From Sugiyamaella lignohabitans (Eukaryota > Ascomycota > Dipodascomycetes > Dipodascales > Trichomonascaceae), in NCBI RefSeq assembly GCF_001640025.1, contig NC_031674.1, positions 4,650,001 through 4,714,000 on the forward strand: a DNA stretch of 64,000 nucleotides, in the 5' to 3' direction. Position 1 is the first letter of the stretch. Every line of letters begins with the position of its first letter. Of the stretch, positions 1-9,838 are shown piece by piece. The notes below the pieces were generated by a model. That model was not told the DNA's origin. It saw only the letters and a list, made by a program, of their open reading frames with translations, and did not search any database. A program made the position numbers and the translations under genes.

Positions 1-2888
1 GAATATCAGCTTGTTCGAAGATGCTTTGTTAGTATATGACCAGTTGGAAGATTCGTTTACTCAATCAATGAACCAAAACAATGCTGCATTCTTCACAAGT
101 GTTGGATTTGATGAAAATTTAACGGATGAAGGGTCCAAAAATAGGAGCAGTTCTTCTTTACTGCGGCTAGGTGAAGATAAATTAATCCGACATCAAATAA
201 TGGCGAACACTATTTCGCTCTTTGAATTCCACTGTTATTTATTTGCCCGCCAAGCCAGTTTGCTATTGTACATTTCCAAGGCAAGCTCATCAGCATCTAT
301 TTCGGCTTTGAAGATAGCTGAATTATATGGAAGACTTCGGTCTTTTATTTCAGAAATTGAGAGTCTTCTTCTTTCAAACAAAAAGAATCGACTGCTCATT
401 GCAGAATGGTCGTACAATGTTGTCAAACAGTTTCTAAAAGCGAGTGAATCTTTGCCCGAAGGAATCGTTAAGGAGGTGTCTCAAGGGCGCGGTGAGATGT
501 TAATGATTTGTCGGAAATCGCTTGAGACTCTAGGTGCAGGCCGTAAATTTTACATTGAAGACGTACTGTCAGACGTATCTCTAGATGATTCAGAATCTGA
601 AACTGAGGATGTCCCATATCTAGATCTTATTATCAACAGAAACGTCGACATAAAACACACCCTAGAGAGTCCAGAGAAGTTTTATTCTAAATATCGAGAG
701 CTTACGCTAGCAGCTAGAATTCAATTTGATCTAGCTGATAGGGACCGCATTGTTGATCGTCTGTCAGCACAACTGGCATTATTGGACTTTCAGATGAAGG
801 ACTACGAGGCTACCATGAGAGTATTAGAAAGTATTCCTCGAGTTTACGAGCGCCAAGGCTGGGAACGCATATCTACTTATCTTCTTAGTAAATTAGTAGA
901 ATCTCTAGAGAAAATTAGAACAGGGGAGAATAGCAATTCAAACAAGGACAAATTATTTACCTATTCACTAGAGCTACTTAAAAGACACCAATACCTAACA
1001 ACACCTGAAGTTGCAACTTTGCTTGGTGGTATCAGCGACCTCTCTAATCAACAAACGATCAGTGCCATCGAAGATAATCTTGATATTTGGGCAGAAACGT
1101 TTGTACCACCTTACATTCATTGTCGCGAGCTCTCTCATGGGACGTACCTGATATACTGTGATGCTAAGTGCCGTTTCAAATTGCAAAACCTGTCGTTCGA
1201 CTACGGAACTATAAGTTTGATAAATGAAAGGAAGGAAAAAATCACATTCCGTATCGAAAACCCATCTTTCGGCTTTGATGGCGTCACTCGTTTAGAGTTC
1301 GAAGGAAATAGATTTATTCAGGGTGCTCTGAGTGTAGAAAGCATCAAGTTTGTTAAGAAAAAACTTAGTCTCATCAAGGACATGACCTTGCCTGAGCTCT
1401 CTGGTTCGAAAACAGTTCAGTTTTATCCTTCTCCTGATGTTCTGTGGGCTTCTCTAAAACTATCAAGTCCATTAGATCTTCTTAAGAAACAAGCTTGCTT
1501 AATTATATATGTTAAGCATGATACCAGTGAGTTAAAGGTACGACTGAGGTCATCCATACCTGAAGTAAAACTCAACCCCTCAGGTGGGAATGCCTTTATT
1601 GTGTCTCAGGAAGATCGACTGTCTTTGCTACAAACTAGGTTTGTGCAGCCTTCTTTCATAATCGATAATATTAAAGCCGATTCAAAGTTACAGGTAAATA
1701 TCCCGTTTACCTTTGAGAACCAAGGTGGTCTGATTGACATAAAAGTGACTATAGATTATACGACAGAACAAGGCACATTTCAGCATTCATTCTCAAGTTC
1801 TCTAAACACAGATTTGGCTATTGATGTAAATGTTTTGGACTTCTTTAGAAGCACAAAGTTGTTTTCAAGATTTTCTGTGTCTTGCAAGGATACAAAAGAA
1901 CCTGTTAGAATTGAAATGGTTGATTTAAGAGAGTCAGATCATTATAATACTTCATCACCGAAACGAACAGAAAATATTGCAGCTTTTCCTGGGAATCCAG
2001 TTTCTTATTCGTTCTGCATATCTCATAAAGAAAACAAGCCAGCGTCACCTTCTGAAGACCTAAATTTGTCGATTCGTCATAGATATCTGAGAGATGGTAA
2101 GTACTATTGGGGCATTAACAGGATTGAGTAGTATAATACTAACATGAAAAGAAATCATTTCCATATTATGGTACAATATACAACGACAATTGGAGTCAGA
2201 TCCTCTAAGGAAGTATCTCCTTTTAATAAAGGATTCAATTTCCAGTTTGGATTGGGATGTATGGACCTATGGTATGAATGGTAAAATCGTTTTCGACGAA
2301 AAGCACATGGTCCAGTTTAGTGAATTACCTTCTATTAGATGGTTAGATGTGGGAGATCAACAAGGATTAGTGAATCTTGTCAAGGAAGCGACCACATCCT
2401 TCGACCCCAATGATTTGGGTAATATATCTAGAGATGTCACGTTCGAGTTGCTACTACCTGTTTCAATTCCTGAAATCCATGTGGTTCACGAGGTGGAGCT
2501 TCTATTGCCGGCGAATAAACATTTCACGGTAGGCAAGACGATCACGGCACAGTTGATTATCAAGTCAAATCGTAACTGGGAGCAACCGAATTCTTCGATG
2601 AACGGAGAGCTAGAGTTCTCTTATGACATCATTGCTCCACATGATAAATGGGCAATTTCTGGAAAAAGAAGATCGTTTTTTAAGCTGCAAGGCGAAGGCT
2701 CTAAGATAACATGCCAGCCTATTATTGACTGTTGTATGATTCCTCTATTGCCTGGGAAGCTGCCGCTTCCGAGAATAGAGGTTTCGGCGATAAATGTGCC
2801 TTCGTTGAAGGCCGAGGTTGACTTAAAAAATGGGGCTCAAACGGTTCTTGTGATTCCAGAGCTTGACCGAGCAAGCGTTTCATTCTAA
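1..2888 (+). CDS. TRS130: TRAPP II complex subunit Trs130 (TRAPPC10 family), 5'-truncated by window edge
   Basis: Subunit of the TRAPP II tethering/GEF complex that acts at the late Golgi and in endosome-Golgi recycling. The frame is open to the first base of the window, so the N-terminus lies outside; about 943 residues are visible (S. cerevisiae Trs130 is about 1,100). The first visible residues match the TRAPPC10 family: a helical EDALLVYDQLE segment, then a FEFHCYLFARQ segment. The C-terminal part is beta-rich, as in the family. One intron is inferred: donor GTAAGT at 2097, branch TACTAAC at 2137-2143, acceptor AG at 2150-2151, giving coding segments 2-2096 and 2152-2888. Without splicing the frame stops at 2131, and the next frame (2152 on) has no ATG start of its own, which supports the join. 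Identity is by recalled family similarity. It converges with HEM4. Confidence 0.85.
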
Positions 2889-2930
2889 TAGAAAATGCAC
2901 TAATAAATATATGTAACTTAGTCTATACGG

Positions 2931-3728
2931 TCATTTCTGACTTTTTAGAATCGCTCTTATCAAATGCTCAGCATCGGGACGTTCCGCTACCGCGTCTGGA
3001 GGGAGATTATTTTCTTTCAGGAATGCTTCCGTAGTGGGCCCAATCGCAGCTAGGCGGAATCTGCTTCGTGAAGTGCTGAGAAGAACTTGCACAACATCTT
3101 CAGCGCTGGCAGGGGAAAAAAACACGATCCAAGGCGAGTCGCCTTTTTGGACTGTTGCAGATGAATATGCAGATATCGTCTCTTGGAGCCTTGGCTTAAT
3201 ATTGCTGATAGCCTTCGTTTTGTAAACCACTTTTTCTGTTAATGATAACCCGGGGGTCTGACTGATTTTAAGGGGAATAATATCTCTCCTAGTGACGCCA
3301 GTAAAGAATACTAAACGAGAGATACGCTCGGTGTCAAGGTTGGATTGGCTGATTATAAGATCAGCTAGAACGTCTCCATTACCAGCTTGGATACCTCCAC
3401 GTATATCAGAATATCCAGACTCGCTAAACATTTTCGCAGTCGCTGGGCCCACTGTGTACACAGGCTTGGCTAAAAGTAGCCTCTTCGCACGATCGGATAA
3501 ATACGGTACCTGGGAATTTATAGCTTCTACGGCCCTTTGAGATGTGACGATTGTGGCATCGTTCACTTGGAACTCTTCCGATTCAATATAGTTCCTCAGA
3601 CCCTTTGGATCTATTCGTTCATGCTCTAAAACAGGGAAAAACTCAACATGCCAATTCAAACATGTAAATTGTACATCATACGAGTCAATTGGGGATGTTT
3701 TGTTTTTGAGCAAGATAACCTTTGGCAT
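2931..3728 (-). CDS. HEM4: Uroporphyrinogen-III synthase
   Basis: Cytosolic heme-biosynthesis enzyme that cyclises hydroxymethylbilane to uroporphyrinogen III with D-ring inversion. 265 residues, close to the 275 of S. cerevisiae Hem4. The family is poorly conserved, but typical elements are visible: a start of type PKVILLKNKT, a central IVTSQRAVEAI segment, a VYTVGPATA segment, an FFTGVTRRD segment, and a C-terminal VFFSPASAEDV followed by LAAIGPTTE. The start is the ATG at 3728, with no better upstream in-frame ATG. The gene is intronless. It converges with TRS130 with a 42-base gap and diverges from the SET-domain gene across a 575-base intergenic region. Confidence 0.88.
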   Translation of the reverse strand: MPKVILLKNKTSPIDSYDVQFTCLNWHVEFFPVLEHERIDPKGLRNYIESEEFQVNDATIVTSQRAVEAINSQVPYLSDRAKRLLLAKPVYTVGPATAKMFSESGYSDIRGGIQAGNGDVLADLIISQSNLDTERISRLVFFTGVTRRDIIPLKISQTPGLSLTEKVVYKTKAISNIKPRLQETISAYSSATVQKGDSPWIVFFSPASAEDVVQVLLSTSRSRFRLAAIGPTTEAFLKENNLPPDAVAERPDAEHLIRAILKSQK

Positions 3729-4303
3729 CTTCAGGACGATTCCAACAAATTTGGAAATGTTGCTCCAATTAAAAAGCAGGCAAAACGAGAATATGATCGC
3801 TTCGACAGGCGCAGTTAGGTAGCCGCCGCTATTCTTCGACTCAGACAGGGATCAATTATAGATTTCTCGAAATTTGAGAGAAAGAAAACACTAAGGCATA
3901 CCATTAGAATAGCTATTACGAGCTGGAAAGTCGGCCGTTTTTCAGCTCGATCTAAACATATATACAATATATCTGAATTCCGTGAATATTCAGATAAGGT
4001 TGCAAATCACTTCCATATACAGAATGAAGATCATCACCCTGTTAGATCATGACAGTCGAATATCAACAGTTATCGAAGGGTGTATAAATAATCAGGATTA
4101 AGGAAAATTATCCATGTTAATCTAAGGTAATTGTAAAGGGGTAAAAAGAGGTAATCATGAGTATGAATTCATGATGATTGCCATTAATTTCAGCGCTTGG
4201 ACACATTTGGTTGTCGCCCATGTTAGTTACACGGCTAAATTAATTTTTCAGATCATACTTCGCGTAGTATCTATCGGGCCTCTATCAGTTAACTCTACTA
4301 AAG
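3729..4303. promoter_or_regulatory. Divergent intergenic region HEM4 / SET-domain gene
   Basis: 575 bases that must carry the promoters of both flanking, divergently transcribed genes. No convincing coding frame. AT-rich. One perfect 7-base inverted repeat (ATCATGA at 4154-4160, TCATGAT at 4169-4175, 8-base spacer) is visible. No tRNA-like element seen. Confidence 0.5.
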
Positions 4304-5929
4304 ATGGCGGACATAAGCCATAATGAAGATTATGCAAACTTGATAGAATGGATGGTTGAAAATAAAATCGAGCTCAGCTCGCTAATAAAAATAGACGAGT
4401 CGCCACTTGGTGGAGTGGGTGTATTTTCCACAGCAGATATAGCGGAGGGAGATGTCGTACTTCGAGTACCAAAAGATTGTGTATTATCACCTGTGACTTG
4501 TGGCATAGCGAACTTACTAGATGAACATGAACTTGATGGTATGATTGGCCTTACTATCGCCTATATGTTTGAAAAGTCCCAAGGTGAGAAGTCGCCATGG
4601 TTTGGATTTTTGAAGACTATACGACCCCCAGACCACGACTTGCCAAGATTCTGGCCAGAAGCGGACCGCCAATTACTGAAGGGCACAGAGATGGATAAAA
4701 TGGGTGGGCTAGATGATACAGAGGTCCTAGAGACTTATAAGGATATTGTTGCTCCATTTATCGAAGCTAATAAACAATTGTTCAGGGGGATTCCTGCTTA
4801 TGCCACTTACGATGGCTACAGAGAAGCGTTGGTCGAAGTCACATCTAGAGCATTTGAAGTAGATGACTACAGAGGATTGTCACTAGTTCCTGGTGCGTGC
4901 CTTTTTAACCATAGCGATAGTGAAAATGTTCATTTCGAATCGCAGGGTGAGGTATGCGAACTTTGCGGAGCCGCTAATTACTGTGATCATATTGCATATC
5001 AGGAAATTGAGTTTGCCAAGATGCAAGCCCAAATGAATCAAGAAGACAACGATTTTGAAGATATAGACAGCGAAGAAGAGGAGGAGGAGGAGGAGGAACA
5101 GGAGGAGAATGGCGAAGACAGTTGCGAAGTTGATAGGATGTTGGTCGAACCTGATAGTGATATCGATTCTTCTGCTGATGAAGCTGATCACGATCATGAC
5201 GACGATTGTGCATGTGGGCATGACTCCACTGATACAAGCCAAGACAGTGATATCGATGAGGATGAACCAGACAGCTGTGAATTAGTTGTAATGTCCGATG
5301 TATCGGCTGGGAAGGAGCTTTTTAATACTTACGGGGAATATAATAATGGTGTTCTACTTTCTCGGTATGGATTTGCTATTTGGGATAATCAGCACGAGAG
5401 TGTCGGATTAGCTTCACAAGTTTTACAGTTTGCCAAGCAAAAAGATTTAAAACCACGATTAAAATGGTGGGCCAAACATTTTTATCAATGCGTATTTGAC
5501 ATCGACCCAGAGCTATACGAAGAGACTGTCGAGGCAATTCTCGCAAACGACCCAGATGAACCACCTCCACCACCCCCTGATTCATTGACCTGGAAGGACA
5601 CATTAGAAATTGTATCATCGGGACAGCCCACCCCGGGACTTATTTTGGTCATTAATTTATTGGCACTTAGCCCACAAAAGTTTGCTCTTCTTCAAACGCA
5701 AGCGAAGAGAGGGAAGTATTCAGCTCTTCCTACTGGGGCACAGGGATGTTCCAAGATACTTGTCTCACTTGTGAACAAGAAGTTATCAACATATAAAGAT
5801 GCAAACCTGACTAGTCAAGAGTATGCCAAGCTAATCAATCAAAGCGATATCAGCCATAACAAGCGACTTGCATTTACAGTTATAGGAACTGAGAAGTTAG
5901 TTCTTGAGCGATTTTTAAAAATGTTTTGA
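4304..5929 (+). CDS. SET-domain protein lysine methyltransferase (ribosomal/elongation-factor methylase type)
   Basis: 541 residues, intronless. Likely an S-adenosylmethionine-dependent lysine methyltransferase of the RKM/EFM/SETD6 class, which modify ribosomal proteins or translation factors. SET hallmarks: N-terminal LGGVGVFSTADIAEGDVVLRVP, catalytic-core FNHSDSENVHFE (about residues 200-212), then TYGEYNNGVLLSRYGF near 343-358. Between these two core motifs lies an acidic insertion of roughly 110 residues with a CELCG/C cysteine cluster, a polyglutamate run and a His/Asp/Cys-rich patch. The closest named relative I can suggest is Rkm3 (Rpl42 monomethylase), but this is from memory and I leave the symbol blank. 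The start ATG at 4304 gives a MADIS start directly before the conserved WMVENKIEL helix. Confidence 0.75.
   Translation: MADISHNEDYANLIEWMVENKIELSSLIKIDESPLGGVGVFSTADIAEGDVVLRVPKDCVLSPVTCGIANLLDEHELDGMIGLTIAYMFEKSQGEKSPWFGFLKTIRPPDHDLPRFWPEADRQLLKGTEMDKMGGLDDTEVLETYKDIVAPFIEANKQLFRGIPAYATYDGYREALVEVTSRAFEVDDYRGLSLVPGACLFNHSDSENVHFESQGEVCELCGAANYCDHIAYQEIEFAKMQAQMNQEDNDFEDIDSEEEEEEEEEQEENGEDSCEVDRMLVEPDSDIDSSADEADHDHDDDCACGHDSTDTSQDSDIDEDEPDSCELVVMSDVSAGKELFNTYGEYNNGVLLSRYGFAIWDNQHESVGLASQVLQFAKQKDLKPRLKWWAKHFYQCVFDIDPELYEETVEAILANDPDEPPPPPPDSLTWKDTLEIVSSGQPTPGLILVINLLALSPQKFALLQTQAKRGKYSALPTGAQGCSKILVSLVNKKLSTYKDANLTSQEYAKLINQSDISHNKRLAFTVIGTEKLVLERFLKMF
5072..5109 (+). repeat. GAR (GAG/GAA) trinucleotide microsatellite
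   Basis: A nearly perfect GAA/GAG run inside the SET-domain gene, encoding a glutamate tract in the acidic insertion. It may vary in length between strains. Confidence 0.8.
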
Positions 5930-5992
5930 ATTTGATGCACTATATATACATAAATCTTTATAAATATTAATGACTGTTACGGTGTATTATAC

Positions 5993-8302
5993 TTATTGAC
6001 GGGGCGATTCAGTCGGCAACCTAGTAGCGAGCTTCGACGTATCTGTAGATGGCGCAGATACTGGGACTGAAACCGGTGTATGGTCAACAACTTCAGTTTT
6101 CCACACTTCTTCTGATTTTGCTGCCGGAGCTGGAGGCGGGGGTGCTGAGATTGATTTATCTCGGCTGCTACGCTTGGTATCCTTATCTCTTTCTTTCTCC
6201 CGTCTCTTTTCCCTTCGTCTCTTTTTGGCTTCAAAATCGTGCCATTCACCAATTTCACTGAGGTCAAGTTGTTCTGGAACAGGCTCCTCTTTAAAATACT
6301 CATGCTCTAGAGCATCATGGGCGCTGATTCTCGTGCCAGGGTCAACTCCCAACAACCTTTCAGCCAAATCGAATGTGGCTTCTGTCAACTCCAATTTCTG
6401 AAAGGTCGACCGAAATACATTCGGTTTAATGATTCCATCATACAATATATGAAACCATGGTAGCTCATGGGCCCTAGGCCAACTTTCTTTTGTTGGAGTT
6501 CCCATAATATCGTAAATAGCTGCCAATTGCGATATTTCATCTTTTCCCTGAAATATAGCACTTTTGTTAAACAGTTCGATAAGTAAACATCCCATACCCC
6601 ATATGTCAATACCCGTAGAATAAATAGTTGCACCCAATAATAGTTCAGGAGGGCGGTACCACAATGTGATTACCCTGTTCGTGTAGTGTGCCAATGAATT
6701 AGAAAGATCGATTTTCCGAGCAAGTCCAAAATCTGCAATCTTAACATTTCCCCTAGAATCCAACAAAATGTTAGAGCCTTTGATATCTCGATGTACTATT
6801 GATTGATGATGGAGATAAGATAGGCCGTCCATCATTTGTCTAAACAAAAATTTAATATTTCCCTGGCTTAAGTTTAGATCAGGATATGAAAGGATACCTG
6901 CAATGTCATGGTCCATATATTCGAACACCATATATATGCCACCCTCTTCAACCATCATCTCCTGTAGCGAGACAATGTTTTCATGTCGTAAAGACTGCAG
7001 AAGTTTGATTTCACGAATTGCAGTAATCGGCATACCTTCTCGCTCGGATTCCATTCTTAATCTCTTGAGAGCCACTATTAGACCCGTGTCTCTGTTTGTT
7101 GTTTTATAAACTTTACCATAGGTTCCTTCACCAACCTGTAGAACGCGCTCATAAATGGATTCATATCTAACTTTCGGCTGAGGCGGGAGTGGCGGGGGCG
7201 GCGCCGATATTGGAACTGGAGCAACAGAAATATTACTACCACTCTCAACATCTACCGACCGTGAATCATCTTTCGATTCTTTTCTCCGCGGAGGATTTCG
7301 ACTATCTTCACTTGAACGAATATGCCTCTTTGATCCCAATCTGGCCTCGTCTGACTCATTTTCACCAAAAGGCTCTCTTTCTTTGCGTTTTCGATCGGGG
7401 TCTGTCCTATCGGAATGCCGGCCCTTCTTATTTCTTTGTGATTTTCCTGTAGAGTTACTTCCGTACTCGCTATTAGCCCCACTAGACCGTCCTGGATGAT
7501 TTTTTGAAGGGATTTTAACCCATTTTTTTGCTGAAGTAGATAAAGGGGAATCAGGGGGAGGAGAAGAATATAAATCTAGAGAATCATTCACGCCTTGACT
7601 ATCACCCCGCTTAATGGTACGCAAGCCATTGTCACGGACACGGTCTTTATCTTTGTCAGGGAGAGGCTCGCCATAATCGCCTCGACTCCGATGATCGCGG
7701 TCTTTATCATGATTGCGACCCCGGCTTCTATCCTTATCATGTTCTCTGTTGACCTCCCTTTTCCTCTTATCGGTATCCCTTCCCCGGTCCCTATCTCTAT
7801 CTCTATCCCAGTCTCGGACTCTTTCTCTCTCTCTATCCCCATCGTTATCTCTCTTTCGGTTGCGATCCCTGTCTCGCTCTGGCTCTCGCGTTCGGTCAAT
7901 GTTGTGACTACGATCATGAGTACGCCGTTGCTCGCCACGTTCTCTGTGGTCCCGATCACGATTTGACGGGCGATTGGTGGATTCTTTCCGATCGCTTAGT
8001 CGGTCAAAAGTCCGACTATCATTTCCATTTTTCTTGTTCTCGTAATTACTCCGATTTTGTCTGTCCCTACCTCTACTATTGCGATGTTTTTCCTCGTCAT
8101 CATAATCCCGATCGTCACGACCACCAGTCTTAAAGCGGTCACCGCTCCTAATTGATTGCGACTTTGCGCCTTTTGAAATCGAAAATTGAATTTTTTTCGA
8201 ATCAGTATCTTTTAAACCACCAGAGGTCATCTTCTCATAGAATAAATCATTGCTTGAAATTGAAGGTAGCTTCTCTGAGTTTTGTTTCTGTTGTTTTGCC
8301 AT
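5993..8302 (-). CDS. CTK1: CTD kinase catalytic subunit, CDK12/13-type, with RD/RS-rich N-terminus
   Basis: Cyclin-dependent kinase that phosphorylates Ser2 of the RNA polymerase II CTD during elongation. 769 residues from the ATG at 8302; the frame extends upstream only to non-ATG codons. The kinase domain spans roughly residues 380-670: glycine loop GEGTYGKVYK, VALKR lysine, PITAIREIKLL C-helix typical of CDK9/12/Ctk1, HRDIKGSN catalytic loop, DFGLAR, and a T-loop threonine in HYTNRVITLWYRPPE. The first ~350 residues are an Arg/Asp/Ser-rich low-complexity region with RD/RE dipeptide repeats, followed by proline runs just before the kinase. S. cerevisiae Ctk1 (528 residues) lacks such a long region; metazoan CDK12 has an RS domain. 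Bur1/Sgv1 is the main alternative, but the PITAIREIKLL helix and the RS-like N-terminus favour Ctk1. Confidence 0.88.
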   Translation of the reverse strand: MAKQQKQNSEKLPSISSNDLFYEKMTSGGLKDTDSKKIQFSISKGAKSQSIRSGDRFKTGGRDDRDYDDEEKHRNSRGRDRQNRSNYENKKNGNDSRTFDRLSDRKESTNRPSNRDRDHRERGEQRRTHDRSHNIDRTREPERDRDRNRKRDNDGDRERERVRDWDRDRDRDRGRDTDKRKREVNREHDKDRSRGRNHDKDRDHRSRGDYGEPLPDKDKDRVRDNGLRTIKRGDSQGVNDSLDLYSSPPPDSPLSTSAKKWVKIPSKNHPGRSSGANSEYGSNSTGKSQRNKKGRHSDRTDPDRKRKEREPFGENESDEARLGSKRHIRSSEDSRNPPRRKESKDDSRSVDVESGSNISVAPVPISAPPPPLPPQPKVRYESIYERVLQVGEGTYGKVYKTTNRDTGLIVALKRLRMESEREGMPITAIREIKLLQSLRHENIVSLQEMMVEEGGIYMVFEYMDHDIAGILSYPDLNLSQGNIKFLFRQMMDGLSYLHHQSIVHRDIKGSNILLDSRGNVKIADFGLARKIDLSNSLAHYTNRVITLWYRPPELLLGATIYSTGIDIWGMGCLLIELFNKSAIFQGKDEISQLAAIYDIMGTPTKESWPRAHELPWFHILYDGIIKPNVFRSTFQKLELTEATFDLAERLLGVDPGTRISAHDALEHEYFKEEPVPEQLDLSEIGEWHDFEAKKRRREKRREKERDKDTKRSSRDKSISAPPPPAPAAKSEEVWKTEVVDHTPVSVPVSAPSTDTSKLATRLPTESPRQ
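7440..8150 (-). repeat. RD/RE/RS dipeptide low-complexity coding repeat in CTK1
   Basis: Imperfect tandem of arginine codons alternating with Asp, Glu or Ser codons. It leaves long pyrimidine-rich open frames on the other strands, which are artefacts. Confidence 0.7.
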
Positions 8303-9229
8303 GTGGTGCCCTGGTGATGGAGCTAAATAATACAAGTTAGTATCTGTTAAACAATATCAATCAGAAATCAAGCCTTTAACTGGAAGCAGTATACAGGTCA
8401 AAGAACTACGGTTTTTTTGTCTACACTACCTATGTATCTGTACAGGATTAGATTCACTAAGCTATTCCAAGCGAACCATAGCATTACTGTTATTCTTAAT
8501 ATACTACAGATATCTCTAAAAATACAAAGCGATCTCTTCTTTGTTATCAAAATGATGCTATACGCAGTAGATTGCAATTTGGCTACTCCTAATTGCAAAT
8601 CAACGCCAGTGGAATGCTAGAAGCACACATCATATCATAAAAAATGGCTATGGCAGCTCTCACGACTCTCATAATAACTGCTTCTAGTTTGTGACCAAAA
8701 TTTTCCTCGTTTATCACTTAGCATTACTTACCTTGCAATTTTTCACCACTCCCTGTATTCTCATTGGACATGATGAACTTCCTAAGCAAGCTTCCTAGGA
8801 GCACCCAAAAAATTGCCCGAAGAGTTCAGCTGGTTTTCTGTCACTAATTATGGGTTCTGTTTGTCAATTCAAATAACGCAAATTTTCATTCTACAATCGC
8901 AAGCAACCAAAGCCTAACGAATTTAGAGTCGAACGCAGTGCCCTCAATGAGAGAGGAGGAGTCAATCGACCTGCTCTTAAATCACCGTTCTAAAGTAGCG
9001 GGTTTCTACGCTATATCTGACCCTCGGATTTACGACTTGCTATAATCTTTCGGATGAATGCCAGTATCTCGTCAGAGAGAGATGAGTAGCGGCGGTCATT
9101 TCATAATAAGAAATTGCTCCCGGCCGGGTAACATGTGTGGCCTACTCTCCGCGGATGTGCATGATGAGAAAGATGCATTTGTAATGTCGATATCATTTCT
9201 TTCTAACAGGTTTCGACAAAGTGATCACA
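8303..9229. promoter_or_regulatory. Divergent intergenic region CTK1 / GRX5
   Basis: 927 bases between two divergent starts. No gene recognised. A TTCTAACAG string at 9201-9209, 20 bases upstream of the GRX5 ATG, looks like a branch point plus acceptor and could close a 5'UTR intron. I find only a weak donor (GTAACA at 9128). Confidence 0.4.
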
Positions 9230-9765
9230 ATGAATTTTCTGAGATCTTCATTTGTTGTTTCATCAAGAGTAAGTACTCCCGATAGGAATTATTAGAAATT
9301 ACTCTGACATATGGGGTAGTGCGTTACGTTTTTCTGGTTGATTCTAACACAATACTGTAGGTGACTGCTCTTAGAACATTTCCTAAGAGGACTGTCCCCT
9401 CGTTGATTGCCAAAAGATGTCTCTCAGATGAGACAAAGTCTGCTATAGACTCTGCTGTTGCATCAGCACCTGTAGTTCTCTTTATGAAGGGAACTCCTGA
9501 GGCACCTGCTTGTGGATTTTCCCGTCACACTATTGAAATCCTCGGCTATCAGGGGGTAGACCCCAGCAAATTCGCTGCATATAATGTTCTAGAGGACCCA
9601 GAGCTTCGTCAAGGAATCAAGGAGTACAGCAACTGGCCAACCATTCCTCAATTATATATTAAGAAAGAATTTATTGGGGGCCATGATATCATTGTCTCAC
9701 TTTCTGAGACTGGTGAATTAGCTGAGATGTTAGAAAAGGAAGAGGTGCTCGTCCCTGAAGAATAA
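9230..9765 (+). CDS. GRX5: Mitochondrial monothiol glutaredoxin
   Basis: Matrix glutaredoxin that transfers [2Fe-2S] clusters from the ISC scaffold to target proteins. 147 residues after splicing (S. cerevisiae Grx5: 150). Exon 1 is 9230-9268, intron 9269-9360 (GTAAGT donor, TTCTAAC branch at 9342-9348, TAG acceptor), exon 2 9361-9765; the junction is in phase 0. Exon 1 supplies an arginine/serine/hydrophobic presequence (MNFLRSSFVVSSR) which exon 2 alone would lack. Family signatures: FMKGTPEAPACGFS with the CGFS active-site motif, WPTIPQLYI cis-proline segment and a C-terminal FIGGHDI glutathione-binding loop. Confidence 0.95.
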
Positions 9766-9838
9766 TTCAATACATCTACTCATAGTTTCTATTGGTATGT
9801 ATTGTTAGTTGTAGTTGTAAATATTGAAACATAAATTT

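Noticed and set aside
7588..7966. Several long frames opposite or out of phase with CTK1
   Set aside because: By-products of the Arg/Asp-codon repeat, with low-complexity Leu/Ser or Ile/Val translations.
9128..9209. 5'UTR intron of GRX5
   Set aside because: The TTCTAACAG acceptor side is convincing, but the only suitable donor (GTAACA) is poor; left as a possibility.
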